Assembly (NCBI GenBank): GCA_009835325.1 | Contig: VXWP01000059.1 | Coordinates: 45,041-109,040, forward strand | Direction of reading: 5' to 3' | DNA length: 64,000 nucleotides | Origin: Gemmatimonadota bacterium | Lineage (GTDB): Bacteria; JAAXHH01 | In this document: piece after piece, positions 52,803 to 61,377 of the stretch | Layout of the letters: each line of letters starts with the position of its first letter | How positions within the stretch are numbered: the first letter of the stretch is position 1 | Translations under genes and position numbers: made by a program | Notes under the pieces: generated by a model | The model's input: only the letters and a program-made list of their open reading frames with translations | What the model was told of the DNA's origin: nothing | Databases searched by the model: none

Positions 52803-53483
52803 ATGCGCCGTAGAATACCCCTTATCATCACCTTCATCATCGGCGTGGTCCTGATTACGGGATACTTCGTGACGCGGGGCCCCTTCAATACGCTCTACGA
52901 GAGTTTCTCGGACTACTTCGCCATCATTACCGTCTTCGCGTTCATCCTCGGCGGAGGGAGCCTGCTCAAGATACACCTGAAACGCGTTTCCAGCCGCGCC
53001 GCGGACTGGCCCTACAGCGTGGTCACCCTGGTGGCCTTCCTCGTCACCCTGGTAATCGGCCTGTTCAAGGTGGGCAACCCCGGCGGGATGGGCGGGGAGA
53101 TCCTGGCCTCGGGTTCCTGGCTGCGTTTCATGTTCGACGGGGTCTACAACCCGCTGTCGGCCACCATGTTCTCCCTGCTGGCCTTCTTCGTCGCCTCGGC
53201 TTCGTACCGCGCCTTCAGGGCGCGCACGAAGGAGGCTACCATCCTCCTGTCGGCCGCCATGGTCATCCTGCTGGGCAGGACCCCCGTAGGAGCGTGGATG
53301 ACGGCCTGGATGCCGGAAAGCCTGGCCTTCCTCGAACTGCCGAACCTGGCCAACTGGATCATGGCCTGGCCCAATACCGCCGGTCAGCGGGCCATCATGA
53401 TCGGCATCGCCCTGGGGGTCATCGCGACATCTCTACGCATCATCCTGGGGATCGAACGCAACTACCTGGGCCGGGGAGAATAA
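52803..53483 (+). CDS. Hypothetical membrane protein of the GlmL-type cluster
   Basis: A 226-residue protein with about six membrane segments (near 8-24, 37-52, 72-90, 111-132, 143-160 and 192-212). It starts M-R-R-R-I-P-L-I-I-T-F and has a Gly-rich loop G-N-P-G-G-M-G-G near 95. No known catalytic motif is seen. It begins five bases after the DUF6754 gene and ends two bases before the next gene, so it belongs to the same transcript. Confidence 0.75.
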   Translation: MRRRIPLIITFIIGVVLITGYFVTRGPFNTLYESFSDYFAIITVFAFILGGGSLLKIHLKRVSSRAADWPYSVVTLVAFLVTLVIGLFKVGNPGGMGGEILASGSWLRFMFDGVYNPLSATMFSLLAFFVASASYRAFRARTKEATILLSAAMVILLGRTPVGAWMTAWMPESLAFLELPNLANWIMAWPNTAGQRAIMIGIALGVIATSLRIILGIERNYLGRGE

Positions 53484-53485
53484 GC

Positions 53486-54364
53486 ATGCGGATTCCCGAT
53501 TCCATCCTTCAGATCGATCGCCGGATCATCTTCGTGCTCATCGGGGCGGCGGTCTGCATCCCCCTGCTCCTGAAACCCCGCTTCCAGGACAGCCCCACGC
53601 CTATCGTACAGTCGATCTTCGACACCGTGGAACGGCTACCGTCCGGGTCGCGGGTGTTCCTTTCCTTCGATTACGGCCCGGACACCGCGCCCGAGCTGGA
53701 CCCCATGGCGAAGGCCCTCGTACGGCATACGATGACCCGCGGCCACGAGGTGTCCTTCTTCACCCTGTTTCCCGAAGGGGTGGGACAGATCAAGAAGATC
53801 ACGGACAACATGCTGCCCGTGGAGTTCCCGGACAAGGCATACGGGCGGGATTACGTGAACCTGGGGTACAAGGCCGGTCTGGGCGGCGCGATCAACACCA
53901 TGGTGGTCAACTTCAGGACGCTGGTCAACGCCGACGCAGAGGGCACGCCGCTCGACGATCTTCCCATAACCGCGGACGTGGACGAGATGGTGGATTACGT
54001 CATCATCCTGAGCCTGACCGCGGGGGACCCGGGACTGAAGGAGTGGATCCAGTTCGCGGGCGACATCGCGGGAATTCCCGTCATGGGCGGCGGTACGGCC
54101 GTGGTGGCACCGGAACTCTATCCCTACTATCCCCAGCAGCTGGTCGGCTTGATGGGTGGCCTCAAAGGGGCTTCCGAGTACGAGTCCGCCCTGGTGGACC
54201 GGTATCCGGCCTACCGGAACGCCACGATGGAGGCCACCATGCGCATGGGTCCCCAGGTCGTGACCCACGTGCTGATCGTCCTGCTGGTCCTGCTGGGCAA
54301 CCTGGCCTACTTCCTCGGCCGGTCTGGCCGGGCGGACCGGACAGGCCAGGGGGGCCGGGTATGA
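53486..54364 (+). CDS. Hypothetical membrane-tethered alpha/beta protein of the GlmL-type cluster
   Basis: A 292-residue protein with a membrane segment near 13-30 and another near 257-277, enclosing a soluble alpha/beta domain. That domain has V-F-L-S-F-D-Y-G-P-D near 57-66, H-E-V-S-F-F-T-L near 87-94 and a Gly-rich V-M-G-G-G-T-A near 194-200. A conserved-looking L-S-F-D-Y could be a metal or nucleotide site, but I do not recognise the family. The C-terminal tail is short, Gly/Arg-rich (G-R-S-G-R-A-D-R-T-G). It starts two bases after the previous gene. Confidence 0.75.
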   Translation: MRIPDSILQIDRRIIFVLIGAAVCIPLLLKPRFQDSPTPIVQSIFDTVERLPSGSRVFLSFDYGPDTAPELDPMAKALVRHTMTRGHEVSFFTLFPEGVGQIKKITDNMLPVEFPDKAYGRDYVNLGYKAGLGGAINTMVVNFRTLVNADAEGTPLDDLPITADVDEMVDYVIILSLTAGDPGLKEWIQFAGDIAGIPVMGGGTAVVAPELYPYYPQQLVGLMGGLKGASEYESALVDRYPAYRNATMEATMRMGPQVVTHVLIVLLVLLGNLAYFLGRSGRADRTGQGGRV

Positions 54365-54386
54365 CGCCGGACGTAGAGGACTTCTT

Positions 54387-55061
54387 ATGGACGTAACGCT
54401 GATGCTCTGGATCGACGCGGCCCTCACGCTGATGATCCTCAGTTTCCTGTACCGGGACAATCCCTTCTACAAGTTCGCCGAACACCTGTTCGTCGGCGTT
54501 TCGGCCGCTTACCTGATGGCCGTCGGGTTCTGGGACCACCTGGTGCCGAATCTGCTCGGCAAGCTGTTCCCTTCGCTCATGTCGAGCGTCGTGCCCGGCG
54601 CCGAGGGCCGGTCGCCGGACTACTACTACCTCATCCCCGCCGTCTTCGGACTGCTGCTGCTCACCCGCCTGATCGACCGCTGGGCCTGGCTCAGCCGCTG
54701 GGCCCTGGCCTTCATCGTAGGCGGCGCGGCGGGATTCAACCTGCCCCGCTTCCTCGATTCGGACTTCATCATCCAGGTCCAGAGCACCATGATCCCCCTC
54801 GTGGTGCTCGACACTTCGGGTAATCTGCTCTGGGGCGCCAGCTTTTCCCACATCGTGCTCGTCCTGGGCGTGATCTGCGGCCTGGTGTACTTCTTCTTCT
54901 CCGTGGAGCACAAGGGCGCGCTGGGACACGTGTCCCGCGCGGGCATCTGGGTGCTGATGGTGACCTTCGGCGCGGCATTCGGGTACACGGTCATGGCGCG
55001 CATCTCCCTGTTGACCGGCCGGATGGAAGCCCTCGGCGCCTGGCTCGGTTCGATCTTCTGA
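54387..55061 (+). CDS. Hypothetical membrane protein of the GlmL-type cluster
   Basis: A 224-residue protein with about six membrane segments, at the end of the cluster. It opens M-D-V-T-L-M-L-W-I-D-A-A-L and has F-Y-R/F-L-Y-R-D-N-P-F-Y-K near 20-29, a short polar loop with S-P-D-Y-Y-Y near 76-81, and D-S-D-F near 124-127. I recognise no known family. It starts 22 bases after the previous gene. A 14-base palindrome (55068-55081) lies just after its stop. Confidence 0.7.
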   Translation: MDVTLMLWIDAALTLMILSFLYRDNPFYKFAEHLFVGVSAAYLMAVGFWDHLVPNLLGKLFPSLMSSVVPGAEGRSPDYYYLIPAVFGLLLLTRLIDRWAWLSRWALAFIVGGAAGFNLPRFLDSDFIIQVQSTMIPLVVLDTSGNLLWGASFSHIVLVLGVICGLVYFFFSVEHKGALGHVSRAGIWVLMVTFGAAFGYTVMARISLLTGRMEALGAWLGSIF

Positions 55062-55067
55062 ACAAGC

Positions 55068-55081
55068 GTACCGTTCGGTAC
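55068..55081. other. 14-base palindrome after the GlmL-type cluster
   Basis: GTACCGTTCGGTAC is a perfect palindrome seven bases after the stop of the last cluster gene. It could be an operator for the downstream gene or part of a transcript end; no T-run follows. Confidence 0.35.
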
Positions 55082-55099
55082 CTGCGACCATGATTTCTG

Positions 55100-55128
55100 T
55101 TGCGCACGGCCCTGGTCCGCTGTTACTT
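55100..55128 (+). promoter_or_regulatory. Possible promoter for the nucleotidyltransferase gene
   Basis: TTGCGC (55100-55105) and TTACTT (55123-55128) are separated by 17 bases. Both boxes are moderate matches. Confidence 0.35.
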
Positions 55129-55195
55129 ACTGAACCGTTCTTTTCGGTCCCGGCGCGTTCCGCCGGGAGAGGGTGCACACGTGCAAGGAAGTTTA

Positions 55196-56263
55196 ATGAA
55201 AGCCATCATTCCCGTCGCTGGCAGCGGCAGCCGATTGCACCCCGTCACGCTTGAGACTCCCAAGGCCCTGGTCCCCGTCGCCGGCAAGCCGGTGTTGGAA
55301 TACCTGCTCGACCAGGTAACCGGCATGGGCATCCGCGACGTCGTGCTGGTGATCTCGCCATCGGGCGACGCCATCCGCCGGTACGTCGACCGGAGGGATG
55401 ACCTCGAAGCCCGGTACGTCGTGCAACGCGAGCCGCTCGGGATCGGACACGCCGTGCACCTGTGTGCGGACCTCGTGGATGACGAGCCGCTCCTGGTCCT
55501 GCTGGGAGACGTCATCTATCTTTCTGATTTTGCTTTCCTGGCCGGGGAGCCGTCCGGCAACGCCATCGGCGTCAAGCGGGTCTCCGGTGACCTGAGCCGG
55601 TACGGACTGGTTGAAATCGAGGACGGTCGGATCACCCGGCTGGTAGAGAAACCCGATCATCCCGCATCGGATCTCGCGATCGCCGGGATCTACTGTTTCT
55701 CCAGTCCGCGGCCGCTCATGGAAGGTCTGGCAACCCTGGTAAGGTCCGGCCGAAGGACCCGGAACGAGTATCAGCTGACGGACGCCCTGCAGTGGATGGT
55801 GGAACGAGACGAACACCTGGTCCCCTTTGAAGTCGACGACTTGTACGACTGCGGCACGCCGGACCGCCTGCTGGAGGCCAACAGGCGGTTGCTCGACCTG
55901 AACGGGGGGCGTTGCGACATTCCCGGCAGCGTGATCATTCCGCCGGTAGACATCGCGTCCGACGCCCGGGTCCACCGGTCCGTCATCGGACCTCACGTCG
56001 CCATCTCGTCCCGGGCTTCCGTCGCGTGCACCGTCGTCCGTGACGCCACCATCGGAAGCCACGCCCGTGTCGAGAACTGCGATCTCAGGGGTTCCATCGT
56101 TACCCCCCATGCCGTCCTGGCCGATACGGTAAGGCGCGTTTCGGTCGGCCGGGGTGGTCTGGGCAGCCCGCACAGCCCGCACAGCCCCGACGGTCCGCAC
56201 AGCCCCGACGGTCCGCACAGTCCCGACGGCGTGGAAGGCGCGCGCTGCGAAGTTTTCGTCTGA
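55196..56263 (+). CDS. Sugar-1-phosphate nucleotidyltransferase (RfbA/GlmU-like)
   Basis: A 355-residue enzyme with the nucleotidyltransferase signature G-S-G-S-R-L-H-P-V-T (9-18) and P-K-A-L near 22-25, a metal Asp in L-G-D-V-I-Y, V-E-K-P-D, and a C-terminal left-handed beta-helix stretch (about 245-325) with hexapeptide-like I/V-x-x repeats. It probably makes dTDP- or UDP-sugar from a sugar 1-phosphate for envelope polysaccharides. AAGGAAG precedes ATG 55196. The last 30 or so residues are repeats of P-H-S-P-D-G, from an 18-base DNA repeat, likely a flexible tail. It is followed closely by metK. Confidence 0.88.
   Translation: MKAIIPVAGSGSRLHPVTLETPKALVPVAGKPVLEYLLDQVTGMGIRDVVLVISPSGDAIRRYVDRRDDLEARYVVQREPLGIGHAVHLCADLVDDEPLLVLLGDVIYLSDFAFLAGEPSGNAIGVKRVSGDLSRYGLVEIEDGRITRLVEKPDHPASDLAIAGIYCFSSPRPLMEGLATLVRSGRRTRNEYQLTDALQWMVERDEHLVPFEVDDLYDCGTPDRLLEANRRLLDLNGGRCDIPGSVIIPPVDIASDARVHRSVIGPHVAISSRASVACTVVRDATIGSHARVENCDLRGSIVTPHAVLADTVRRVSVGRGGLGSPHSPHSPDGPHSPDGPHSPDGVEGARCEVFV
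56176..56229 (+). repeat. 18-base tandem repeat encoding P-H-S-P-D-G
   Basis: Three 18-base units (56176-56193, 56194-56211, 56212-56229) are nearly identical and in frame. Shorter nine-base units (P-H-S) precede them. Confidence 0.85.
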
Positions 56264-56328
56264 CCGATTACCGAAACCACGAACCCGATCGTTCCCGACC
56301 CACGGGTCGATCATCAGGAGCATGACGC

Positions 56329-57471
56329 ATGACACCCGGTTACCTCTTCACTTCCGAATCCGTTACCGAAGGCCATCCCGACAAGGTCGCCGACCAGATC
56401 TCCGACGCGGTGCTGGACGCCGTCATCGAACAGGACCCCTACGCCCGCGTGGCCTGTGAAACCTTCGTCACCACGGGCCTGGTGGTCGTCGGGGGAGAAA
56501 TCTCGACGGACGGCCACGTGGATGCGCAAAGCGTGGCCCGCGAGACCGTCAAATCCATCGGGTATACGGATTCCGGGTTCGGGCTGGACTGGGAGTCCTG
56601 CGGCGTGGTCGTCTCCCTCGATCAGCAGTCCGCCGACATCGCCATGGGGGTGGACCGGCAGGGCGCGGGCGACCAGGGCATGATGTTCGGCTACGCGACC
56701 AACGAGACCCCCGAGATGATGCCCCTGCCCATCACCCTGGCCCACCGGCTGACCCGTAACCTCGCGGCGATCCGGAAGAACGGCGCGGCCCCGTATCTGC
56801 GTCCCGACGGCAAATCGCAGGTCACGGTGGAATACGTCGATGGCCAGCCCCGCCGGATCGACACGGTGGTCATCGCCGCCCAGCACGACCCGGACGTTTC
56901 GAACGAGCAGATCCGGGAGGACATCGTCAACGAGGTGATCGGTCCCGCGTTGCCGGAGGAGTTGATCGACCCGGGCCGGATCAAGTACCACGTCAACGCG
57001 ACCGGCCGTTTCGTCACCGGCGGACCCCAGGGAGACGCCGGCCTGACCGGCCGGAAGATCATCGTGGACACCTACGGAGGTTACTGCCGCCACGGGGGCG
57101 GGGCCTATTCGGGCAAAGACCCGACCAAGGTGGACCGCTCGGCTTCCTACGCGGCCCGCTACGTGGCCAAGAACGTCGTCGCGGCCGGACTGGCCGAGAA
57201 ATGCGAGATCCAGCTTGCCTACGTCATCGGCGTGGCGGAGCCGGTTTCCGTCAACGTCAATTCCTTCGGTACCGGCGCTGCCGACGACCTGGAGATCACC
57301 CGTCTGATCCGCAAGCACTTCGACCTGACGCCCCAGGGTATTATCGAAAGCCTCGACCTGCGCCGGCCGATCTACCGACCCACGGCGTCCTACGGACACT
57401 TCGGCCGCAACGAAGCGGGTTTTACCTGGGAGAACTGCGACAAGGCGGAGGAGCTAAGGAACCACGCCTGA
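56329..57471 (+). CDS. metK: S-adenosylmethionine synthetase
   Basis: A 380-residue MetK, which makes S-adenosylmethionine from ATP and methionine. Landmarks are [10 protein letters not shown] (10-19), G-A-G-D-Q-G near 106 with the substrate loop, and [18 protein letters not shown] near 251-268. The usual G-G-M-A-R-H is G-G-Y-C-R-H here. Length fits. I see no SAM riboswitch in the 65 bases upstream. It may be co-transcribed with the nucleotidyltransferase gene. A hairpin follows the stop. Confidence 0.97.
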   Translation: MTPGYLFTSESVTEGHPDKVADQISDAVLDAVIEQDPYARVACETFVTTGLVVVGGEISTDGHVDAQSVARETVKSIGYTDSGFGLDWESCGVVVSLDQQSADIAMGVDRQGAGDQGMMFGYATNETPEMMPLPITLAHRLTRNLAAIRKNGAAPYLRPDGKSQVTVEYVDGQPRRIDTVVIAAQHDPDVSNEQIREDIVNEVIGPALPEELIDPGRIKYHVNATGRFVTGGPQGDAGLTGRKIIVDTYGGYCRHGGGAYSGKDPTKVDRSASYAARYVAKNVVAAGLAEKCEIQLAYVIGVAEPVSVNVNSFGTGAADDLEITRLIRKHFDLTPQGIIESLDLRRPIYRPTASYGHFGRNEAGFTWENCDKAEELRNHA

Positions 57472-57472
57472 G

Positions 57473-57502
57473 CCGCCATGGGCTGGGCAGCCCGTCTGGC
57501 GG
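57473..57502 (+). terminator. Bidirectional hairpin between metK and lptG
   Basis: CCGCCA (57473-57478) pairs with TGGCGG (57497-57502), and inside it GGGCT (57480-57484) pairs with AGCCC (57489-57493) around a GGGC loop. It begins one base after the metK stop between convergent genes. No T-run is seen on either side, so it is only a candidate terminator. Confidence 0.45.
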
Positions 57503-57530
57503 ACCAGGGTGTTGCTGCGCGCAGCGAATC

Positions 57531-58613
57531 TCACTTCGGCGCTCTGACCAGCAGAATCAGGGCCACCAGGCAGAATAGGGCGTTGGCGCCCCATGCCGCC
57601 GCCATGGGCTCGAGCAATCCGGCGTGTCCGAAGGCCTGGGCAAAGCGGAGCAGCCCCCAGTAGACGAAACATATACCGATACTGAGGGCGAATCCCACCG
57701 CTACACCGCCCCGTCTCAGGTGAGAGGCCAGCGCGCCGCCCAGCAGCACGATGATCAGGCCCGCGCTGGGAAAGGCGATCTTCAGATTGAGGTCCACCAG
57801 GTAGCCCTGCACGTCTCCGCCTCCGCGCCGGACGTTCTGTATCAACTGGTCGAGTTCGTCGTAGCTCATCTCCTCGGGACGTTTCTGCCCACGCATGAAA
57901 TCTTCCGGCGTTTCGGACCATCCGTCCTGTTCCATTTCGGCGAATGTAATGTATTCGGACAATCCGCCTCCCGGCCGGAACCGCCGTTCCACCCCGTTGG
58001 AAAGCAGCCAGCGCCCGTCTTTCCAGGCGGCGCTTTCCGCCGTGAGTACGCTGGAGACGAGGCTGTCGCGGAATTCGGTGACGAAAACCCCCGTGCCCTC
58101 CGCGTCGCGTCCGTCGAATACGCGGATATAGAACTGGCGCCCTCCCTCTCCCCTGAAAAACACTTCGTTCCGGATGTGCTGGCCTGCTCCGCCCTGCAGG
58201 TCGACGTGTTCCGACTGGATTTCGGCCCGTTTCATGCTCGTATGGGGCACGAGCCATTCACCGGCCCAGAACAGACACGCGCTTACGACCGCGCTGACGA
58301 GGAGCATGGGCCGCAGAAGCCGGTACACACTGAGCCCCGATGCCTTCATGGCGGTCAGCTCGCCCAGCCTGGTCAGTTGGCCGAAGGTATACAGGCTGGC
58401 GAGCAGCAGGCTGACGGGAATCGTGAGTACGAAGATATAGGGGGTGTAATAGACGTAGTAGAGCGCGATGTATACCGGGGCCACCTCGCGGTCGAGGAAA
58501 CGATCCAGCTGCTCGATGAGATCGACGACGAAGAAGATGCTGACGAAGGCGACCAGGCTGACGGCGATGGCGGTGACGAACAGGCGGAGTACGTACCGGG
58601 TGATCAGGGACAT
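57531..58613 (-). CDS. lptG: LPS export permease subunit LptG
   Basis: A 360-residue YjgP/YjgQ-family protein. Membrane segments lie near 10-32, 57-77 and 99-117, a periplasmic beta-jellyroll domain near 125-265, and three more segments at the C-terminus. LptF and LptG form the inner-membrane channel that extracts LPS with the ATPase LptB. Typical segments are T-I-P-V-S-L-L-L-A-S-L-Y-T-F-G near 58-72, G-E-L-T-A-M-K-A-S-G-L-S near 82-93. Its partner lptF lies 84 bases upstream on the same strand. The assignment as G rather than F is by order and similarity. Confidence 0.9.
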   Translation of the reverse strand: MSLITRYVLRLFVTAIAVSLVAFVSIFFVVDLIEQLDRFLDREVAPVYIALYYVYYTPYIFVLTIPVSLLLASLYTFGQLTRLGELTAMKASGLSVYRLLRPMLLVSAVVSACLFWAGEWLVPHTSMKRAEIQSEHVDLQGGAGQHIRNEVFFRGEGGRQFYIRVFDGRDAEGTGVFVTEFRDSLVSSVLTAESAAWKDGRWLLSNGVERRFRPGGGLSEYITFAEMEQDGWSETPEDFMRGQKRPEEMSYDELDQLIQNVRRGGGDVQGYLVDLNLKIAFPSAGLIIVLLGGALASHLRRGGVAVGFALSIGICFVYWGLLRFAQAFGHAGLLEPMAAAWGANALFCLVALILLVRAPK

Positions 58614-58697
58614 GTAACGGCGTTCCTCCGGTGGTATCGAAGCGAATTGAAGCGTGTCCAGGGGCGACCAGGCTGTCCAGGCTGACCAGGCTGACTG

Positions 58698-59924
58698 TCA
58701 GATGCGGTCCCGGCCGGTAACCCAGACCAGGAAGGCGCCGGGAACGCCGATGACGATATTCGCCGCCCACATCGCCCAGACGGGATCGATCATGTCGCGG
58801 TCCGCCAGTTCTTCACCGCCGAGCAGACAGGCCCAGTACAGCAAGAAGAAGCACAGGCTGACGCCCACGCTGACGCCGATGCTTCCGCGGCGGATGCGAA
58901 CCCCCAGCGGCGCGCCGATCAGCACGAAGACGAAACAGGCCGCTGAAATGGCGTACTTCTTGTGGATCTCCACGATGTAGCTGTTCTTCTGCCGCTGCCT
59001 CAGCGATACCGTCCGCTCCGCCCGGTCCCTCGCCGCCTCGAGGGAATCCGCCTTTGCCTCCGGGAGAACCGGGCCGGGTACCAGTTTTGCGGATGCTGCG
59101 TCGATCTCCTGTTGCCATTCATCGATTCTGGCGCGCATCATCTCGATGTTCAGCTCGCGGTCGCCCCGGATCCCCGCCTCCGATCGCTGGACGCCGGCCG
59201 GTTCGGTGCGGATCGTGAACCGCTGCCGCTCGAAGATCTCTTTGAAATAGCGCCCCGAAGATTCGTCCTGCTGAAGCAGTTCTCCGTCGTACAGCATGAG
59301 ATCGAGCCGGCTGCCCGTCTCGTTGACGTGGAATTCACCGGACTCAGCCGTCATGAGGCGCGGGTAGCTCAGGTTCCCCGTCTCGTAGATGGTGATACCG
59401 GAGATTTCGTTGTTTCTCGGGTTGACCCGGTCGATCAGGATGCTGTATCCCGGAATGTCCTTCATGAATATGTTTGCGTTGAAGAGTAACGTGGGACGCG
59501 CACGGTGGATATCGTTCATGAGCGAACGCGCCCGGTAGTTGGCTTCGGGCAGTATGACGTCCATGAAGAACAGGTGGCCGCTCCCCAGTAGGATTCCCGC
59601 TGCCAGGACCGGCGAGACCATCTGGAAGAAACTGACGCCGCCTGCCTTGAGCGCGGTGACCTCGTTATCGGCCGAAAGCCGGCCGAAGGCCATGAGGCTG
59701 GCGACCAGCACGGACATGGGGATCGATACGGCGACGATCCAGGCCAGGTTGAGGAAAAAAACCTCGAGCACGATGAACAGGTCGAGGTTCTTGCCGATGA
59801 TGAGGTCGGCGATCTGAAATATGATGTCCATCACGAGGATGAACGTGATGACCACGAAGGAGAAAAGAAAGGGACCGACGTGCGCCTTGAACACGTATCG
59901 GTAGAGGTGAACCGGGAGGGTCAT
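58698..59924 (-). CDS. lptF: LPS export permease subunit LptF
   Basis: A 408-residue YjgP/YjgQ-family protein, the partner of LptG. It has M-S-V-L-V-A-S-L-M-A-F-G-R-L-S near 66-80 and E-V-T-A-L-K-A-G-G-V-S-F near 84-95, the family's hallmark after the second segment. The periplasmic domain is longer than in LptG and includes a charged helical region near 265-325 (R-A-R-I-D-E-W-Q-Q-E-I-D-A-A) that could be a coiled coil. It is first of the pair. Presence of the pair supports an LPS-bearing outer membrane. Confidence 0.9.
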   Translation of the reverse strand: MTLPVHLYRYVFKAHVGPFLFSFVVITFILVMDIIFQIADLIIGKNLDLFIVLEVFFLNLAWIVAVSIPMSVLVASLMAFGRLSADNEVTALKAGGVSFFQMVSPVLAAGILLGSGHLFFMDVILPEANYRARSLMNDIHRARPTLLFNANIFMKDIPGYSILIDRVNPRNNEISGITIYETGNLSYPRLMTAESGEFHVNETGSRLDLMLYDGELLQQDESSGRYFKEIFERQRFTIRTEPAGVQRSEAGIRGDRELNIEMMRARIDEWQQEIDAASAKLVPGPVLPEAKADSLEAARDRAERTVSLRQRQKNSYIVEIHKKYAISAACFVFVLIGAPLGVRIRRGSIGVSVGVSLCFFLLYWACLLGGEELADRDMIDPVWAMWAANIVIGVPGAFLVWVTGRDRI

Positions 59925-60106
59925 GGGCCAATCGGGCGGATAACGGGCCGGGGGAGGGCATTCCGACGCGTCCGATGTCGGGTTCCGTCAACAATAGTTA
60001 CGATGTTTTGAAAAGGTCCCTCGACTATTCGAATATAGCGTGCGATACCGGGGATAAGCAAGCGGTTTTATCCCGCGCGGCGGTCCCGGGACAGCGGGAA
60101 ATTCGC

Positions 60107-60135
60107 TTGACTCGCTCTGTGTATCGCGCTATACT
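60107..60135 (+). promoter_or_regulatory. Near-consensus sigma70 promoter for ssb
   Basis: TTGACT (60107-60112) and TATACT (60130-60135) are separated by 17 bases. The ssb start with AAGGAG follows about 35 bases downstream. The strongest promoter in the window. Confidence 0.75.
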
Positions 60136-60169
60136 CATTTCACTAATTTTCATATAAGGAGCATCCCCA

Positions 60170-60607
60170 ATGGCCAGTTTGAATAAAGTCATTCTGATCG
60201 GTAATCTCGGCGCGGATCCCGAGATGAGGTATACGCCTGCCGGCCGGGCCGTGGTCAACTTCCGCATGGCCACGACGCGCCAGTGGAACACGCAGGACGG
60301 AGAACGGCGGGAAGAAACGGAATGGCACCGTATCGTGGCCTTTTCGAAACTGGCGGAGATCTGCGGCCAGTATCTCAAGAAAGGCGCGCCGGTGTATGTC
60401 GAAGGACGGTTGCAGACCCGTTCCTGGGAGGATCAGAACGGGATGAAACGGTACATGACCGAGATCGTGGCGAACGAGATGCAAATGCTGAGTGCCCGCC
60501 AGCAGAATGAGCTTGCATCGGACGCGCCCGGAGGAACCAAAAGCACGGCGACGGAAGTGCCGCCTTCTTCGCCCGAGTCCGATTCCGACGACGATCTTCC
60601 GTTTTGA
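60170..60607 (+). CDS. ssb: Single-stranded DNA-binding protein
   Basis: A 145-residue SSB with an OB fold in residues 1-110 ([35 protein letters not shown]) and an acidic tail ending D-D-D-L-P-F, the partner-binding tip. It coats single-stranded DNA in replication and repair. AAGGAG lies eight bases before the ATG and a strong promoter just upstream. It is not beside rpsF or rpsR, unlike in many bacteria. Confidence 0.97.
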   Translation: MASLNKVILIGNLGADPEMRYTPAGRAVVNFRMATTRQWNTQDGERREETEWHRIVAFSKLAEICGQYLKKGAPVYVEGRLQTRSWEDQNGMKRYMTEIVANEMQMLSARQQNELASDAPGGTKSTATEVPPSSPESDSDDDLPF

Positions 60608-60677
60608 CGCCATTCGCGGGATAGCCCGTTCGTCGCAACCGGTTGCTCCTTCCAACGTGGGCCTGTAGTGAGAACCC

Positions 60678-61376
60678 ATGACCGTTAGACTTAGCGGCAA
60701 CGGGCTTCCCCGAATATCGATCCTTATTGCCCGCCAGGAACCCGTCGAACCGCTGATCAGGTGGTTGAGCGGCGCAGGTTACCCCTTAACGGAACTGCAG
60801 TACACCGTTGTTGAAGACCTCCACGCTCGCATACCCGATTCGGACGTCCTGCTCATCCAGACGGACCGGCCCCGGACGGTCCTTCCCTTCGTGATGGACG
60901 AACTGCGGTCGCGCGGGTTCCGGCACGCCCCCGCGGTCATCGTCCTGACCGGCTGTGACGCCATCGGCGACCTCGACGTCACCCGGGGAATCGACGATTT
61001 CATCTGCGCGCCATACAACGTCCGCGAGTTCGATCTTCGCATCAAGAACGTCCTCTGGCGGCGCCACAGCGTGCAGATCCAGGACATGATCGTATGGGGC
61101 GACCTGCTGATCAACCTGGGCAACTACGAAGTCACGATCCGGGGCAAGGCGATCGACCTGACCCTCAAGGAGTACGAGTTGCTCAAGCACCTGGCCCGGC
61201 ACAGGGGACGGGTGTTTACGCGGGACGAGTTGCTGACCGCCGTCTGGGGATACGATTATTTCAGCGGTACGAGGACGGTGGACGTGCACGTGAGACGGCT
61301 GCGCATGAAGATCGAACGCCACGGCGTGCATATCATCACGACCGTCCGGGGCGTCGGCTACAAGTTCGGAGATTGA
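60678..61376 (+). CDS. OmpR-type regulator with a non-phosphorylatable receiver-like domain
   Basis: A 232-residue protein. The C-terminal half is an OmpR/PhoB winged helix (L-T-L-K-E-Y-E-L-L-K-H-L near 161-172, R-T-V-D-V-H-V-R-R-L-R near 199-209, V-R-G-V-G-Y-K-F at the end). The N-terminal half keeps the receiver length and strands but not the phosphorylation pocket: the acidic pair reads A-R-Q (18-20), the phosphoacceptor position is Gln61 (L-L-I-Q-T-D), and the conserved Lys is Ala111. It is therefore likely to be controlled by another signal or to act constitutively. No histidine kinase gene is adjacent. A TPR lipoprotein gene starts one base after the stop. Confidence 0.88.
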   Translation: MTVRLSGNGLPRISILIARQEPVEPLIRWLSGAGYPLTELQYTVVEDLHARIPDSDVLLIQTDRPRTVLPFVMDELRSRGFRHAPAVIVLTGCDAIGDLDVTRGIDDFICAPYNVREFDLRIKNVLWRRHSVQIQDMIVWGDLLINLGNYEVTIRGKAIDLTLKEYELLKHLARHRGRVFTRDELLTAVWGYDYFSGTRTVDVHVRRLRMKIERHGVHIITTVRGVGYKFGD

Positions 61377-61377
61377 G

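Noticed and set aside
56264..56328. Possible SAM riboswitch before metK
   Set aside because: Only 65 bases are free and no conserved riboswitch elements are visible.
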